Assembly: GCF_003034915.1 (NCBI RefSeq)
Contig: NZ_PZJX01000024.1
Location: forward strand, 186,001-250,000
Direction of reading: 5' to 3'
Length of the DNA stretch: 64,000 bases
DNA from: Mesorhizobium helmanticense
GTDB lineage: Bacteria; Pseudomonadota; Alphaproteobacteria; Rhizobiales; Rhizobiaceae
The translations under genes and the position numbers were made by a program. A model generated the notes under the pieces. That model was given only the letters and a program-made list of their open reading frames with translations, had not been told where the DNA came from and made no database searches. Positions 18,838 to 26,915 of the stretch are shown here, one piece after another; positions within the stretch are counted from its first letter, which is position 1; each line of letters starts with the position of its first letter.

Positions 18838-19812
18838 CTAGGCGGAGATATCGATGACGCCGCAGTCGCCGGCGGCGCTGCCGAAGACGACGCGACGCTC
18901 TTGCTTGTCCCACATCATCGCGGTGATGGCGCCCTTGCCTGGCCGGCGCAGCAGCACTTCCTTGGCGTCGGCAAAGCGCACCGCCATCACCATGCCGTCG
19001 TCATAGCCGATGGCGACCACATCCTGGCTTGGATGGCAAGCGACTGATGTCACCATGGCGTTGCCGCGCGTGCCGAGCTCCAGCGGCGCCTTGCCCATCG
19101 GTCCGTCCTTGCTCGAAAACGGCCAGACGATCGCCGCCGGCGCGCCCGAGCTCGCCAGCCATTTGCCTTTGGCGCTCCACGACAGGCTTTTGACCTTGCC
19201 GGGGTAACCGCTCATGCGCATGTGCTTGCCGTCGGCGAGCTTCCAGCCATGCAGCGCGTTCTCCTGCATGGTGGTGACGAGGAAGGCGCCGTCCGGCGAG
19301 AAGGTGATGCCGGTATGGGCGCCGGCCCATTCGAGTTCCACTGGTTTGCCCTCTGCCGCGGGAAAATGCAGCGTCGCGCCATTGTAGCGGGCAACGCCGA
19401 AACGCATGCCCTTGGGCGAAAAGGCCAACCCCTCGACCGAGCGCGGATGCGCAAACTCCTTCGTCTTGCCATCGGCGAAGCGCACATAGGCAGTTTTGCC
19501 CGAGGCGAACGCTATGGCGCCTTGCGGCCCGGCGGCAACGCTGGTGATCCATTTCCTGCCGGCGCTCGCCAGTTCCGCCACCTCGCCGCCGGCTTTGACG
19601 GCAAACACCTTGCCGTCCTCGCCACCGGTGATCAGCCGGTCGTTGGCCCCATCATGGAAGGCGGCGAGCAGCCCGTCATTGGCCGGCACGGTTTTGTGGC
19701 CATGGTCGAGCCGGTGGATAGCGCCGTCGGCCAGCGCGAAATGCGGCACGTCGCCGAGGAAGACGGCGGCGATGCAGTGGCCTTCGAGATCAAGCGGAGC
19801 GACGGTGGGCAT
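18838..19812 (-). CDS. WD40-repeat protein next to a CobW GTPase
   Basis: This 324-residue protein is built of repeated beta-propeller blades; recurring units such as ITGGEDGKVFAV, GLAFSPKGMRFG, ITFSPDGAFLVTT and VACHPSQDVVAIGYDDG are recognisable as WD40-like blades. It has no signal peptide or catalytic motif, so a scaffold or binding role in the cytoplasm is likely. It lies downstream of the CobW gene on the same strand, with 249 bases including a palindromic repeat between them. A CobW-WD40 neighbourhood recurs in rhizobia as far as I recall, which may hint at a joint role in metal handling, but this is inference. Confidence 0.85.
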   Translation of the reverse strand: MPTVAPLDLEGHCIAAVFLGDVPHFALADGAIHRLDHGHKTVPANDGLLAAFHDGANDRLITGGEDGKVFAVKAGGEVAELASAGRKWITSVAAGPQGAIAFASGKTAYVRFADGKTKEFAHPRSVEGLAFSPKGMRFGVARYNGATLHFPAAEGKPVELEWAGAHTGITFSPDGAFLVTTMQENALHGWKLADGKHMRMSGYPGKVKSLSWSAKGKWLASSGAPAAIVWPFSSKDGPMGKAPLELGTRGNAMVTSVACHPSQDVVAIGYDDGMVMAVRFADAKEVLLRRPGKGAITAMMWDKQERRVVFGSAAGDCGVIDISA

Positions 19813-19879
19813 GCGAACTGGTCCATTCGAGATTGTTGCCTTGCCGGCCGTCTACGCCAGCGCGGCTAGGTGCGCTCCA

Positions 19880-20025
19880 CCTTCTCCCCTTGTGGGAGAA
19901 GGTGGATTGGCGCGCAGCGCCAAGACGGTTGAGGGGTGTTGGACGGATCGCCGCCGGTGCCAAGCTGGAACACCCCTCATCCGACCGAGCTTCGCTCGGC
20001 CACCTTCTCCCACAAGGGGAGAAGG
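19880..20025. repeat. Intergenic palindromic repeat between WD40 and CobW genes
   Basis: Long inverted arms at 19880-19940 and 19969-20025 share CCTTCTCCCCTTGTGGGAGA at their outer ends and TTGAGGGGTGTT / AACACCCCTCAT at their inner ends. Each arm also folds on itself (CTCCC...GGGAG), so the unit can form a cruciform or a branched RNA. It has the same architecture as the element inside xdhC. The rest of the 249-base gap shows no gene. Confidence 0.9.
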
Positions 20026-20061
20026 AAGAAGGGGCAGCGCTAACGTTATAAGGTTCGGAAA

Positions 20062-21129
20062 TCAAGCCGCCTGGCAGGCCTCGAAACTCTTCTTCAGCCG
20101 CTCGCCGTCGAGTTCGCGGCCGATGAACACCAGCCGGCTCTCATGTTTCTCGCCATCCTTCCAGGCGCGCTGGTGGTCGCCCTCGATGATCATGTGCACG
20201 CCCTGGATGACATAGCGCTCGTCGTCGCCCTTGAGCGCGATGATGCCCTTCAGCCGCAGGATGTTCGGGCCTTCCATCTGGGTGATCTTCTCGATCCAAG
20301 GGAAGAATTTCTTCGGGTCCATCTCGCCGCCGCGCAGCGACACCGACTGCACCGTCACGTCATGGATGTCGGAAGCGTGGGCGTGATGGTGGTGCCCGTC
20401 ATGATCATGGTGGTGGTGATCATGGCCATCGTGATCGTGATGGTCGTGATCATGATGATCGTGTTCATCATGCGCCTCGAGGAAATGCGGGTCGTTCTCC
20501 AGCGCCCGGGCAAGATCGAAGGCGCCACGATCGAGAACCTCCGACAGCGCCACGCCGGCGCGCGTCGTGCGGTGGATTCTGGCCGCCGGGTTGATGGCGC
20601 GGATCGTCGCCTCGACCTTGGCGAGCTCTTCCGGCGTTACCAGGTCGGTCTTGTTGAGCACGACGACATCGGCAAAGGCGATCTGGTCCTCGGCTTCCCG
20701 GGAATCTTTCAGCCGCAGCGGCAAATGCTTGGCGTCGACCAGCGCCACCACTGCGTCGAGCCTGGTCTTGGAGCGCACGTCGTCGTCCATGAAGAAGGTC
20801 TGCGCCACCGGCACGGGATCGGCGAGGCCCGTCGTTTCGACCACGATGGCATCGAAGCGGCCGGGCCGGCGCATCAGACCTTCGACGACACGGATCAGGT
20901 CGCCGCGCACTGTGCAGCAGACGCAACCATTGTTCATCTCGTAGATTTCCTCGTCGGATTCCACGATCAGCTCATTGTCGATGCCGATCTCGCCGAACTC
21001 GTTGACGATGACGGCATAGCGCTTGCCATGGTTTTCCGAGAGGATGCGATTGAGCAGCGTCGTCTTGCCGGCGCCGAGATAGCCGGTGAGAACGGTTACG
21101 GGTATCTGCGTCGTCTGTGCATCGCTCAT
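20062..21129 (-). CDS. CobW/COG0523 GTPase with histidine-rich region, metal chaperone type
   Basis: The 355-residue protein is a G3E-family GTPase. It has Walker [13 protein letters not shown] at 16-27, the metal-binding CVCC at 69-72, Walker B-like VETTGLADP near 98-106, NKTD at 160-163 and a C-terminal CobW domain. A His/Asp-rich tract at about 220-256 (repeats of HDHHDHDHH type) is typical of zinc- or cobalt-handling members. It probably inserts or stores a metal in the cytoplasm; zinc is likeliest but unproven. ATG at 21129 has GAGG eight bases upstream. A longer open frame runs upstream but is not coding-like. No convincing Zur site is seen by eye. Confidence 0.92.
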   Translation of the reverse strand: MSDAQTTQIPVTVLTGYLGAGKTTLLNRILSENHGKRYAVIVNEFGEIGIDNELIVESDEEIYEMNNGCVCCTVRGDLIRVVEGLMRRPGRFDAIVVETTGLADPVPVAQTFFMDDDVRSKTRLDAVVALVDAKHLPLRLKDSREAEDQIAFADVVVLNKTDLVTPEELAKVEATIRAINPAARIHRTTRAGVALSEVLDRGAFDLARALENDPHFLEAHDEHDHHDHDHHDHDGHDHHHHDHDGHHHHAHASDIHDVTVQSVSLRGGEMDPKKFFPWIEKITQMEGPNILRLKGIIALKGDDERYVIQGVHMIIEGDHQRAWKDGEKHESRLVFIGRELDGERLKKSFEACQAA

Positions 21130-21188
21130 GTTTGGGCCTCGAAAAGAGATTGTCGGTTCCATATAGGGTGTGTGCCTGGCTTTTGCAC

Positions 21189-21475
21189 GCGGCAAACCGA
21201 CAGCTAAACGGATCGCCGGCCCAAACGGATCGTATCGCGGCCGCGCCATCCATATCCATTTCAAGGCCTTCCCGACGAACGATCGGTGATGACCGGCCAG
21301 ATGTTCTTTCCCGACGGCTTGAGCGATCAGATCCTTGCGATCGTCTCGCCCTACAACGACCGAATGCGCGAGACGGCGTAGCGCGACGGGCCGGACCCTT
21401 GTCGCAGGCCGTTTTGCGCGAGGCGGCGGATGCCTGTCAGGCCCCGCTGGTCGCGACGGTGAAGGCCGGCTGAGC
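21189..21475 (+). pseudogene. Relic of an intradiol ring-cleavage dioxygenase C-terminal part
   Basis: In one frame, 21207-21285 reads [18 protein letters not shown] followed by PTNDR and two stops; a one-base shift continues as [16 protein letters not shown] and [11 protein letters not shown], then a stop at about 21378. HIHFK, the x-TxQMFFPD strand and the PYNDR turn are characteristic of the iron-binding C-terminal half of intradiol dioxygenases (the HIHFK His residues are iron ligands). The N-terminal half is absent. Further degraded sequence up to 21475 may belong to the same gene. From 21476 to 21689 I see no gene. Relationship is by motif recognition only. Confidence 0.55.
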
Positions 21476-21689
21476 TCCATCTGGGAGCCGCCCATGCTCA
21501 AGGGAAGGTCCTGCCGCCCAAGAAGTCGTTTGTCATCTAACTGAAATAAACATCTGGCATCACCACGGCGGACATCGCAATGCTTGCCGGCAAAGCTGTT
21601 TCTCGGCGCCGGATTCTTTTGATCGTCGATTGCCAACCGGCCGGCAGCTTCTATGCTGCTTGCACCGGTTCGGCCGAAGAGGGATGACC

Positions 21690-22160
21690 ATGGCCAAAGC
21701 GGACAAGACTGCGACAATGAGCCGGCTGCATTCGGCGGCGCGGCTGGCGCGAACGGCACTCGCCGCGCGGCTTCTGGCGCACGGCTTCTATGCCGGGCAG
21801 GACCAGATCATGCTGGCGCTCGATCGCGAGGACGGCCAGACGCCCGGCAATCTCGCCGGCCGCCTCGGCGTGCGCCCGCCGACCATCACCAAGACCATCA
21901 ACCGGCTGCAGGCGCAGGGCTTCCTGGAAAAGCGCGCCTCGGTGAACGATGCCCGTCAGGCGCATATCTTCCTCACCGATACCGGCCGCGAAATCATTCA
22001 CGCCATCGAGAAATCGGTGAAAAAGACCGAAAAGCAGGCGCTGAAAGGCCTCGACAAGAAGGACCAGAAGGCGCTGTTCAAATTGCTCGCCCGCATCGAG
22101 GCCAATCTTTCCAACGAGGAGATGGTGCTCCTCGACGACGACACCGACCTCGACGACTGA
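21690..22160 (+). CDS. MarR-family transcriptional regulator
   Basis: The 156-residue protein is a winged helix-turn-helix regulator: dimerisation helices, then [20 protein letters not shown] as recognition segment near residues 60-80, the wing [19 protein letters not shown] and C-terminal dimer helices ending in an acidic tail (DDDTDLDD). Members sense phenolics, drugs or oxidants and repress a neighbouring gene. ATG at 21690 is chosen because GAGGG ends seven bases upstream. It stands alone between an old dioxygenase relic and a convergent AraC gene, so its original target may have been the lost dioxygenase; that is speculation. Confidence 0.88.
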   Translation: MAKADKTATMSRLHSAARLARTALAARLLAHGFYAGQDQIMLALDREDGQTPGNLAGRLGVRPPTITKTINRLQAQGFLEKRASVNDARQAHIFLTDTGREIIHAIEKSVKKTEKQALKGLDKKDQKALFKLLARIEANLSNEEMVLLDDDTDLDD

Positions 22161-22199
22161 TCGAGGGCCTGCTGTCTGCACACTTTTGGGCGACCTGCA

Positions 22200-23081
22200 T
22201 TAGCTCGCCATTGGCGATCGGCGGATCAGCGCCGACCAACGTCCCGGTGTGACGCCGAACGCCTTCTTGAAATGCCTGATAAAATGGCTCTGGTCGCTGA
22301 AACCGGCGGCGATGGCGATCTCCGCCAGCGGCTCGTTCGCCTCGATCATCCGACGCGCCCGTTGCAGGCGCCGCATGAGCAGGAAACGGTGCGGGCTGGT
22401 CGAGAAGGTGGCACGGAAGTGCCGTGACAGCCTGTAGCGGTCGAGCCCGGTGATCGCCTCCAGCTCCTCCGAGCGTACAGTGCGCCCGGCATTCTCCTCC
22501 AGATAGTCGCGCGCCAGGCTGGCGGCGCGCCAGGCCGTCTTTGCCATAGGCTTAGCCGGCTGGCCGGCGTGCCGCGCAAGGCATTTCGCGAGCTGCGCCA
22601 TGAAATCGGCGACGAACAGCTCATCCAGTTCCCGGTCCAGCGGTGCCAGCGCCGAAAGCAGCGTCGTGCAGAAAGCGTGGTCGCTCACCACGGCCTCCCT
22701 GACGAAAGGCAGTGACGCGCCGCCGAGGCAGTCCAGCATCAGCGATGGCTCGAGATAGAGCATCCGGTAGCGCAAACCATCCTCGGTGCCGGCGCCGCCA
22801 TCGTGCAATTCGTCGGGATGGAGCACGATGACCTGGCCAGGCAGGCTGTGCCGCATCGCGCCGCGATAGCGGAAGCGCTGCACGCCGGAGAGCGTCACCC
22901 CGATCGCATAGGTGTCGTGGCGGTGGAGATCGAAAGCGCTGCCATGGAACCGCGCCTCGATGCGCTCCATGCCGGCGGCGCCGGGCGCCGAGACGATGCA
23001 ATCTTCGGCCGTGTTGGCGCACAAACGTTCAAGACCCTGGCGGGCCTGCTGGCCTAGATCGTGCGGCATCGCTTCAATCAT
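22200..23081 (-). CDS. AraC-family transcriptional regulator
   Basis: The 293-residue protein has an N-terminal cupin-like sensor domain (HRHDTYAIGVTLSGVQRF, PGQVIVLHPDELHDG) and a C-terminal double helix-turn-helix (about 190-290; LEAITGLDRYRLSRHFRATF and AIAAGFSDQSHFIRHFKKAF). It is divergent from a DUF2000 gene with only 17 bases between the two start codons, so the promoter regions must overlap the coding sequences or leaders; an internal ATG at 23069 would lengthen the gap to 29 bases. It probably controls the DUF2000 gene, as this pairing suggests. Confidence 0.88.
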   Translation of the reverse strand: MIEAMPHDLGQQARQGLERLCANTAEDCIVSAPGAAGMERIEARFHGSAFDLHRHDTYAIGVTLSGVQRFRYRGAMRHSLPGQVIVLHPDELHDGGAGTEDGLRYRMLYLEPSLMLDCLGGASLPFVREAVVSDHAFCTTLLSALAPLDRELDELFVADFMAQLAKCLARHAGQPAKPMAKTAWRAASLARDYLEENAGRTVRSEELEAITGLDRYRLSRHFRATFSTSPHRFLLMRRLQRARRMIEANEPLAEIAIAAGFSDQSHFIRHFKKAFGVTPGRWSALIRRSPMAS

Positions 23082-23098
23082 GTTCTGGTGACTGTCTC

Positions 23099-23506
23099 AT
23101 GTTCGATACGAAATTTGCAATCGTGCTCAGGGATGACCTTCCCGTCTGGCAGAAGCTCAATGTCACTGCTTTCTTGACCAGCGGCATCGTCGCACAATTT
23201 CCCGAGATCATCGGCGAGCCCTACCGGGACCGCACCGGCAATCTCTACAACCCGCTCTCGATCCAGCCGGTCATTGTGCTTTCGGCCGACCAGCCGACGC
23301 TTGCCGCGATCCACCGGCGGGCGCTGGAGCGCGCCGTGACGACGTCGCTCTATGTCGAGGAGATGTTCTCGACAGGCCACGATGTCGCCAACCGCGCCGT
23401 CTTTGCCGAATTCACGCCCGACGACGCCAAAGTCGTCGGCATCGCATTGCGCGCCGACAAGAAGCTGGTCGACAAGATCACCAAGGGCGCCCGCATGCAC
23501 GCTTAG
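23099..23506 (+). CDS. DUF2000 family protein
   Basis: This 135-residue protein matches DUF2000, a small cytoplasmic family without a firm function: FAIVLRDDLPVWQKLNVTAFLTSG at the N-terminus (quoted in part), the middle GEPYRDRTGNLYNPL and the C-terminal VGIALRADKKLVDKITKGA. Structures of relatives show a peptidyl-tRNA-hydrolase-like alpha/beta fold. It is divergently paired with the AraC gene 17 bases away and is likely controlled by it. The 179 bases after its stop hold no gene. Confidence 0.85.
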   Translation: MFDTKFAIVLRDDLPVWQKLNVTAFLTSGIVAQFPEIIGEPYRDRTGNLYNPLSIQPVIVLSADQPTLAAIHRRALERAVTTSLYVEEMFSTGHDVANRAVFAEFTPDDAKVVGIALRADKKLVDKITKGARMHA

Positions 23507-23685
23507 TACGTGCCCTTGGGCTTGACCTGAGGGGGGTGGAGCAAGGACTTGCAGCACATGAACTAAGCCTGTTGGCAGCTATTGTTGTGCCAGTTCCCTT
23601 TGCCTCGGCATCAGGCGACAATTGGCTTGCCGGCAGGTCACAATTGCCGCAAAGGTGAGGCTCTACCTCAGTACCCGGCCTGAAA

Positions 23686-24627
23686 TTGAGTCCTTCCCCA
23701 AAACAAGACGAAAGCGCGACGCCTCCGGCGGCGATTCTCTGCATGCTTTCGGTCTATGTATTCTTCACCTTCCTCGACACGAGCAGCAAATATCTTGTCC
23801 TTGCCGGCGTCTCGGCGCTGATCGTCGCCTGGGTTCGCTTTGCCGTCCATGTCCTGCTGGTCGGCGCGTTTTTGCGCGGATGGCGCGAGCCGGCGCGCTT
23901 CCGCCCCGCCAACCTGCCGGCGCAGGTCGTGCGCGGTCTGTTCCTGTTCGGCTCGACGATTTTCAACGTTCTGGCGCTGCAGACCCTGCAGCTCGCGGAA
24001 ACCACGTCGATCTATTTCTTCGGGCCGATGGTGATCACCGCACTCGCCGGTCCGCTGCTCGGCGAATGGGCGGGCTGGCGCCGCTGGCTGGCGATCCTGA
24101 CGGGCTTCGTCGGGGTTCTCATCATCACCCGTCCCGGCGTTGGCGCCTTCGGCATCGGGCATGTCTTCGCCATCTGCTCGATACTGTCGAACTGTTTCTA
24201 CGTCATCATGACGCGTCGCCTGGCGGCGACCGAAACCGCGGAGAGCCTCATCCTTTTTTCGGCGCTGGCGCCGGCCGTTGTGCTTTTGCCCCTGCTGCCA
24301 TTCTCATTTTCCCTGCCCCATGACGGCTGGCATTGGTTCATCCTGCTGATGCTCGGCGTCTTCGGCGGCATCGGCCACTGGCTCCTGGTGCAGGCCTATC
24401 GGCTCGCGACCACCACGGCGCTCGCCCCCTATCCCTATTCGCAGATGATCTGGATGATCATTTCCGGCTGGCTCGTCTTCAACCAGTTTCCCGACCGCTG
24501 GACGCTCATTGGCGCCGCCGTCATCGTCGCCAGCGGCCTCTATATCGTCCATCGCGAACACCGGCTTCGCCTGCGCAATCACGCAGCACTGGACGCGGAG
24601 GCGGAAACGCTGGCGAAAAAACTTTGA
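23686..24627 (+). CDS. EamA-family (DMT) membrane transporter
   Basis: The 313-residue protein has about ten hydrophobic helices in two EamA repeats and ends in a charged cytoplasmic tail. The first helix begins at ILCMLSVYVFFTFLD, followed by GVSALIVAWVRF. DMT proteins export metabolites such as amino acids, nucleotides or sugar acids; substrates cannot be predicted here. The start is a TTG at 23686, needed to include the first helix; no ATG lies upstream in frame within reach. The LacI-type regulator begins about 65 bases downstream in the same frame and may be co-transcribed. Confidence 0.85.
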   Translation: MSPSPKQDESATPPAAILCMLSVYVFFTFLDTSSKYLVLAGVSALIVAWVRFAVHVLLVGAFLRGWREPARFRPANLPAQVVRGLFLFGSTIFNVLALQTLQLAETTSIYFFGPMVITALAGPLLGEWAGWRRWLAILTGFVGVLIITRPGVGAFGIGHVFAICSILSNCFYVIMTRRLAATETAESLILFSALAPAVVLLPLLPFSFSLPHDGWHWFILLMLGVFGGIGHWLLVQAYRLATTTALAPYPYSQMIWMIISGWLVFNQFPDRWTLIGAAVIVASGLYIVHREHRLRLRNHAALDAEAETLAKKL

Positions 24628-24657
24628 TTTGCTGCCGATCGATGGCATAAGGCCGCC

Positions 24658-24672
24658 TTTAAACAGTTTAAA
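24658..24672. promoter_or_regulatory. Perfect palindrome upstream of the LacI gene, probable operator
   Basis: TTTAAACAGTTTAAA is a perfect 7-1-7 inverted repeat lying between the EamA stop and the ribosome-binding site of the LacI-type gene (GGGGAG at 24681-24686). The size and position fit an autoregulatory operator, though LacI operators often have a CG centre, which this lacks. It is an AT-rich island in GC-rich DNA and could instead be a promoter element. Confidence 0.5.
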
Positions 24673-24693
24673 AAACGATCGGGGAGCGAAGGG

Positions 24694-25716
24694 CTGGCAC
24701 AGAAGATCAAGCTTTCGACGATCGCGGATGCGCTGGGCGTGTCCACGGCGACGGTTTCGCTGGCGCTGCGCGACAGCCCGCTGGTCGCCGGCGCCACCCG
24801 CGACCGCATCAAGGAGCACGCCCGCGCCATCGGCTATATCTACAACCGCCGCGCCGCCAGCCTGCGCACCTCGCGCTCGGGCATTGTCGGCGTCGTCGTC
24901 CACGACATCATGAACCCCTTCTTCGCCGAGATCCTGCGCTCGATCGAAAGCGAGCTCGACCGCAGCCGGCAAACCTTCATCCTGTCGAACCATTACGACC
25001 AGCTCGAAAAGCAGCGCACCTTCATCGACACGCTTTTGCAGCTCGGCGCCGACGGCGTCATCATGTCGCCAGCCATCGGCACGCCGGCCGCCGACATTCT
25101 GATGGCCGAGGAAAACGGCCTGCCGGCGGTGCTGATCGCGCGCACCGTCGAGGGCGCCGACGTGCCGGTGTTTCGCGGCGACGACGCCTATGGCACCGGG
25201 CTTGCCACCAACCATCTGATCTCGCTCGGCCACAAGCGCATCGCCATGATCGGCGGCACCGACCAGACCTCGACCGGCCGCGATCGCTACCAGGGTTATG
25301 TCAACGCCATGGAGGCGGCCGGGCTGGAGGTCAGGCCGTCCTGGCGCATTGCCGGCCCGCGCACCAAGCAGGCCGGCTTCGAGGCAGCAGGCCAGTTCCT
25401 GGCATTGAAGGACAAGCCGACCGCCGCCTGCTGCTGGAACGACCTCGTCGCCATCGGCCTGATGAACGGCATTGCGCGCGCCGGGCTGGTGCCCGGCATT
25501 GACATCTCCGTCACCGGCTACGACGATCTCGAGGAAGCGGCGATCGCCACCCCGGCGCTGACCACCGTCTGGAACGGCCAGCGCGAGGTCGGCCGCCGCG
25601 CCGCCAGCGCCTTGCTCGACAAGCTCAACGGACAGACGGTGCGGCCGTCGCAGGAACTGATCAAGCCGGAACTGCATGTGCGCCAGTCGACCGGCAAGCC
25701 GGTGGAGCGTGCATGA
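24694..25716 (+). CDS. LacI-family transcriptional regulator, apparent CTG start
   Basis: The 340-residue regulator has the LacI N-terminal DNA-binding domain (IKLSTIADALGVSTATVSLA, hinge ASLRTSRSG) and a periplasmic-binding-like effector domain (GVVVHDIMNPFFAE, GHKRIAMIGG, ISVTGYDDLEEAAIATPALTT). No ATG, GTG or TTG occurs in frame between the EamA stop at 24625-24627 and a GTG at 24739, which lies inside the DNA-binding domain. The CTG at 24694 gives the family-like start xAQKIKLST and sits eight bases after GGGGAG, so CTG initiation is likely. It overlaps the following dehydrogenase by four bases and probably regulates the EamA and dehydrogenase genes. Confidence 0.87.
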   Translation: MAQKIKLSTIADALGVSTATVSLALRDSPLVAGATRDRIKEHARAIGYIYNRRAASLRTSRSGIVGVVVHDIMNPFFAEILRSIESELDRSRQTFILSNHYDQLEKQRTFIDTLLQLGADGVIMSPAIGTPAADILMAEENGLPAVLIARTVEGADVPVFRGDDAYGTGLATNHLISLGHKRIAMIGGTDQTSTGRDRYQGYVNAMEAAGLEVRPSWRIAGPRTKQAGFEAAGQFLALKDKPTAACCWNDLVAIGLMNGIARAGLVPGIDISVTGYDDLEEAAIATPALTTVWNGQREVGRRAASALLDKLNGQTVRPSQELIKPELHVRQSTGKPVERA

Positions 25717-26696
25717 CAAAGACCGAACAATCGCTGCCCGTCGCCATTCTGGTGCCGGGCCAATTCAACGACCATGCCGCTGGCCGCATCGACCGGACGT
25801 TGCGGCAGGTCAAGATCGAACGCGCCGACCCCTCGCTGGTCACCGATGATATGCGCCGGACGGTGCGCGGCATCGCCTCGTTCGGCGGCATCAATGCTGC
25901 CTTCATCGACGCGCTGCCAAACCTCGAGATCATCGCCAATTTCGGCGTCGGCTATGATTCGGTCGACACCCGCCATGCCGCGCAGCGCGGCATCATGGTC
26001 ACCAACACGCCCGACGTGTTGACCGAGGAGGTCGCCGACACGGCGATCGGGCTTCTGATAAACACCATCCGCGAATTGCCGCGCGCCGAAACCTGGCTGC
26101 GCGACGGCAGTTGGGTGCGCGAGGGCAACTATCCCTTGAGCCGGCTGACCTTGCGCGGCCGCGCGATTGGCATTTTCGGCATGGGCCGGATCGGCCTCGC
26201 CATTGCCCGGCGGCTGGAGGCTTTTGCGCTGCCGATCGCCTATCACAACCGGCGCCGGGTTGAAGGCCTGTCCTATGACTATCACCCGACGCTGAAAGGC
26301 CTGGCCAGCGCGGTCGACACGCTGATCTCGGTGGCGCCAGGCGGCGCCTCGACCGAAAAGGCGGTCAATGCCGAAATCCTTCAAGCGCTCGGCCCGAACG
26401 GCGTTTTCATCAATATCGGCCGTGGCAGCACTGTGGACGAGGCAGCACTTGCCGCGACACTCGCCAACAAAACCATCGCCGCCGCCGGGCTCGATGTCTT
26501 CGCCGACGAACCGAACGTGCCTCAGCCGCTGCTCGACGCGCCCAACATGTCGCTGTTGCCGCATGTCGGCTCGGCTTCCGAGCACACCCGCCGCGCCATG
26601 GCGGATCTGTGCGTCGACAATCTGGTGTCCTGGTTCTCGCAAGGACGGGCGCTCACCCCCGTGCCGGAGACTGAAAAGGTCAAGGCGCGGCGCTGA
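25713..26696 (+). CDS. D-isomer-specific 2-hydroxyacid dehydrogenase (glyoxylate/hydroxypyruvate reductase type)
   Basis: The 327-residue enzyme interconverts 2-keto and 2-hydroxy acids using NAD(P)H. Visible are the NAD-binding GIFGMGRIGLAIARRL (around residue 152), the catalytic Arg in INIGRGSTVDE, the Glu in LDVFADEPNV and the His in LLPHVGSASEHTRR. NRRRVEG at the end of the second Rossmann strand, in place of an acidic residue, favours NADPH, as in GhrB-like enzymes. The start overlaps the LacI stop by four bases (ATGA). Together with the EamA transporter it suggests a small sugar-acid or keto-acid module; the substrate is uncertain. Confidence 0.88.
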   Translation: MTKTEQSLPVAILVPGQFNDHAAGRIDRTLRQVKIERADPSLVTDDMRRTVRGIASFGGINAAFIDALPNLEIIANFGVGYDSVDTRHAAQRGIMVTNTPDVLTEEVADTAIGLLINTIRELPRAETWLRDGSWVREGNYPLSRLTLRGRAIGIFGMGRIGLAIARRLEAFALPIAYHNRRRVEGLSYDYHPTLKGLASAVDTLISVAPGGASTEKAVNAEILQALGPNGVFINIGRGSTVDEAALAATLANKTIAAAGLDVFADEPNVPQPLLDAPNMSLLPHVGSASEHTRRAMADLCVDNLVSWFSQGRALTPVPETEKVKARR

Positions 26697-26915
26697 GCAG
26701 GGGCCTGCCACACCTGTTAACGCTGGCCGCCGAATTTTACCCGGCATCGAGCGTGCGAAATTCTGGCGAGAGCAGGATGACGGCACAGTCATCTTCAGCA
26801 CCGATGGCATCGACCCGATCGTCACTTTCTCGGTCGCCGACGGCGATGGCTACGAATCCTACGAGCCGGCCTTGCCGCTACTGTCGCTGGCCGCCACCGC
26901 TCCCTGATTTCTGGC

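Noticed and set aside
21130..21759. N-terminal extension of the CobW frame
   Set aside because: The extension has no family similarity and overlaps an antisense dioxygenase relic; the ATG at 21129 has a good ribosome-binding site.
26701..26907. A short plus-strand frame (KFWREQDDGTVIFSTDGIDP) after the dehydrogenase
   Set aside because: It has coding-like composition but no start codon in frame and no recognised family; it may be a remnant but cannot be supported as a gene.
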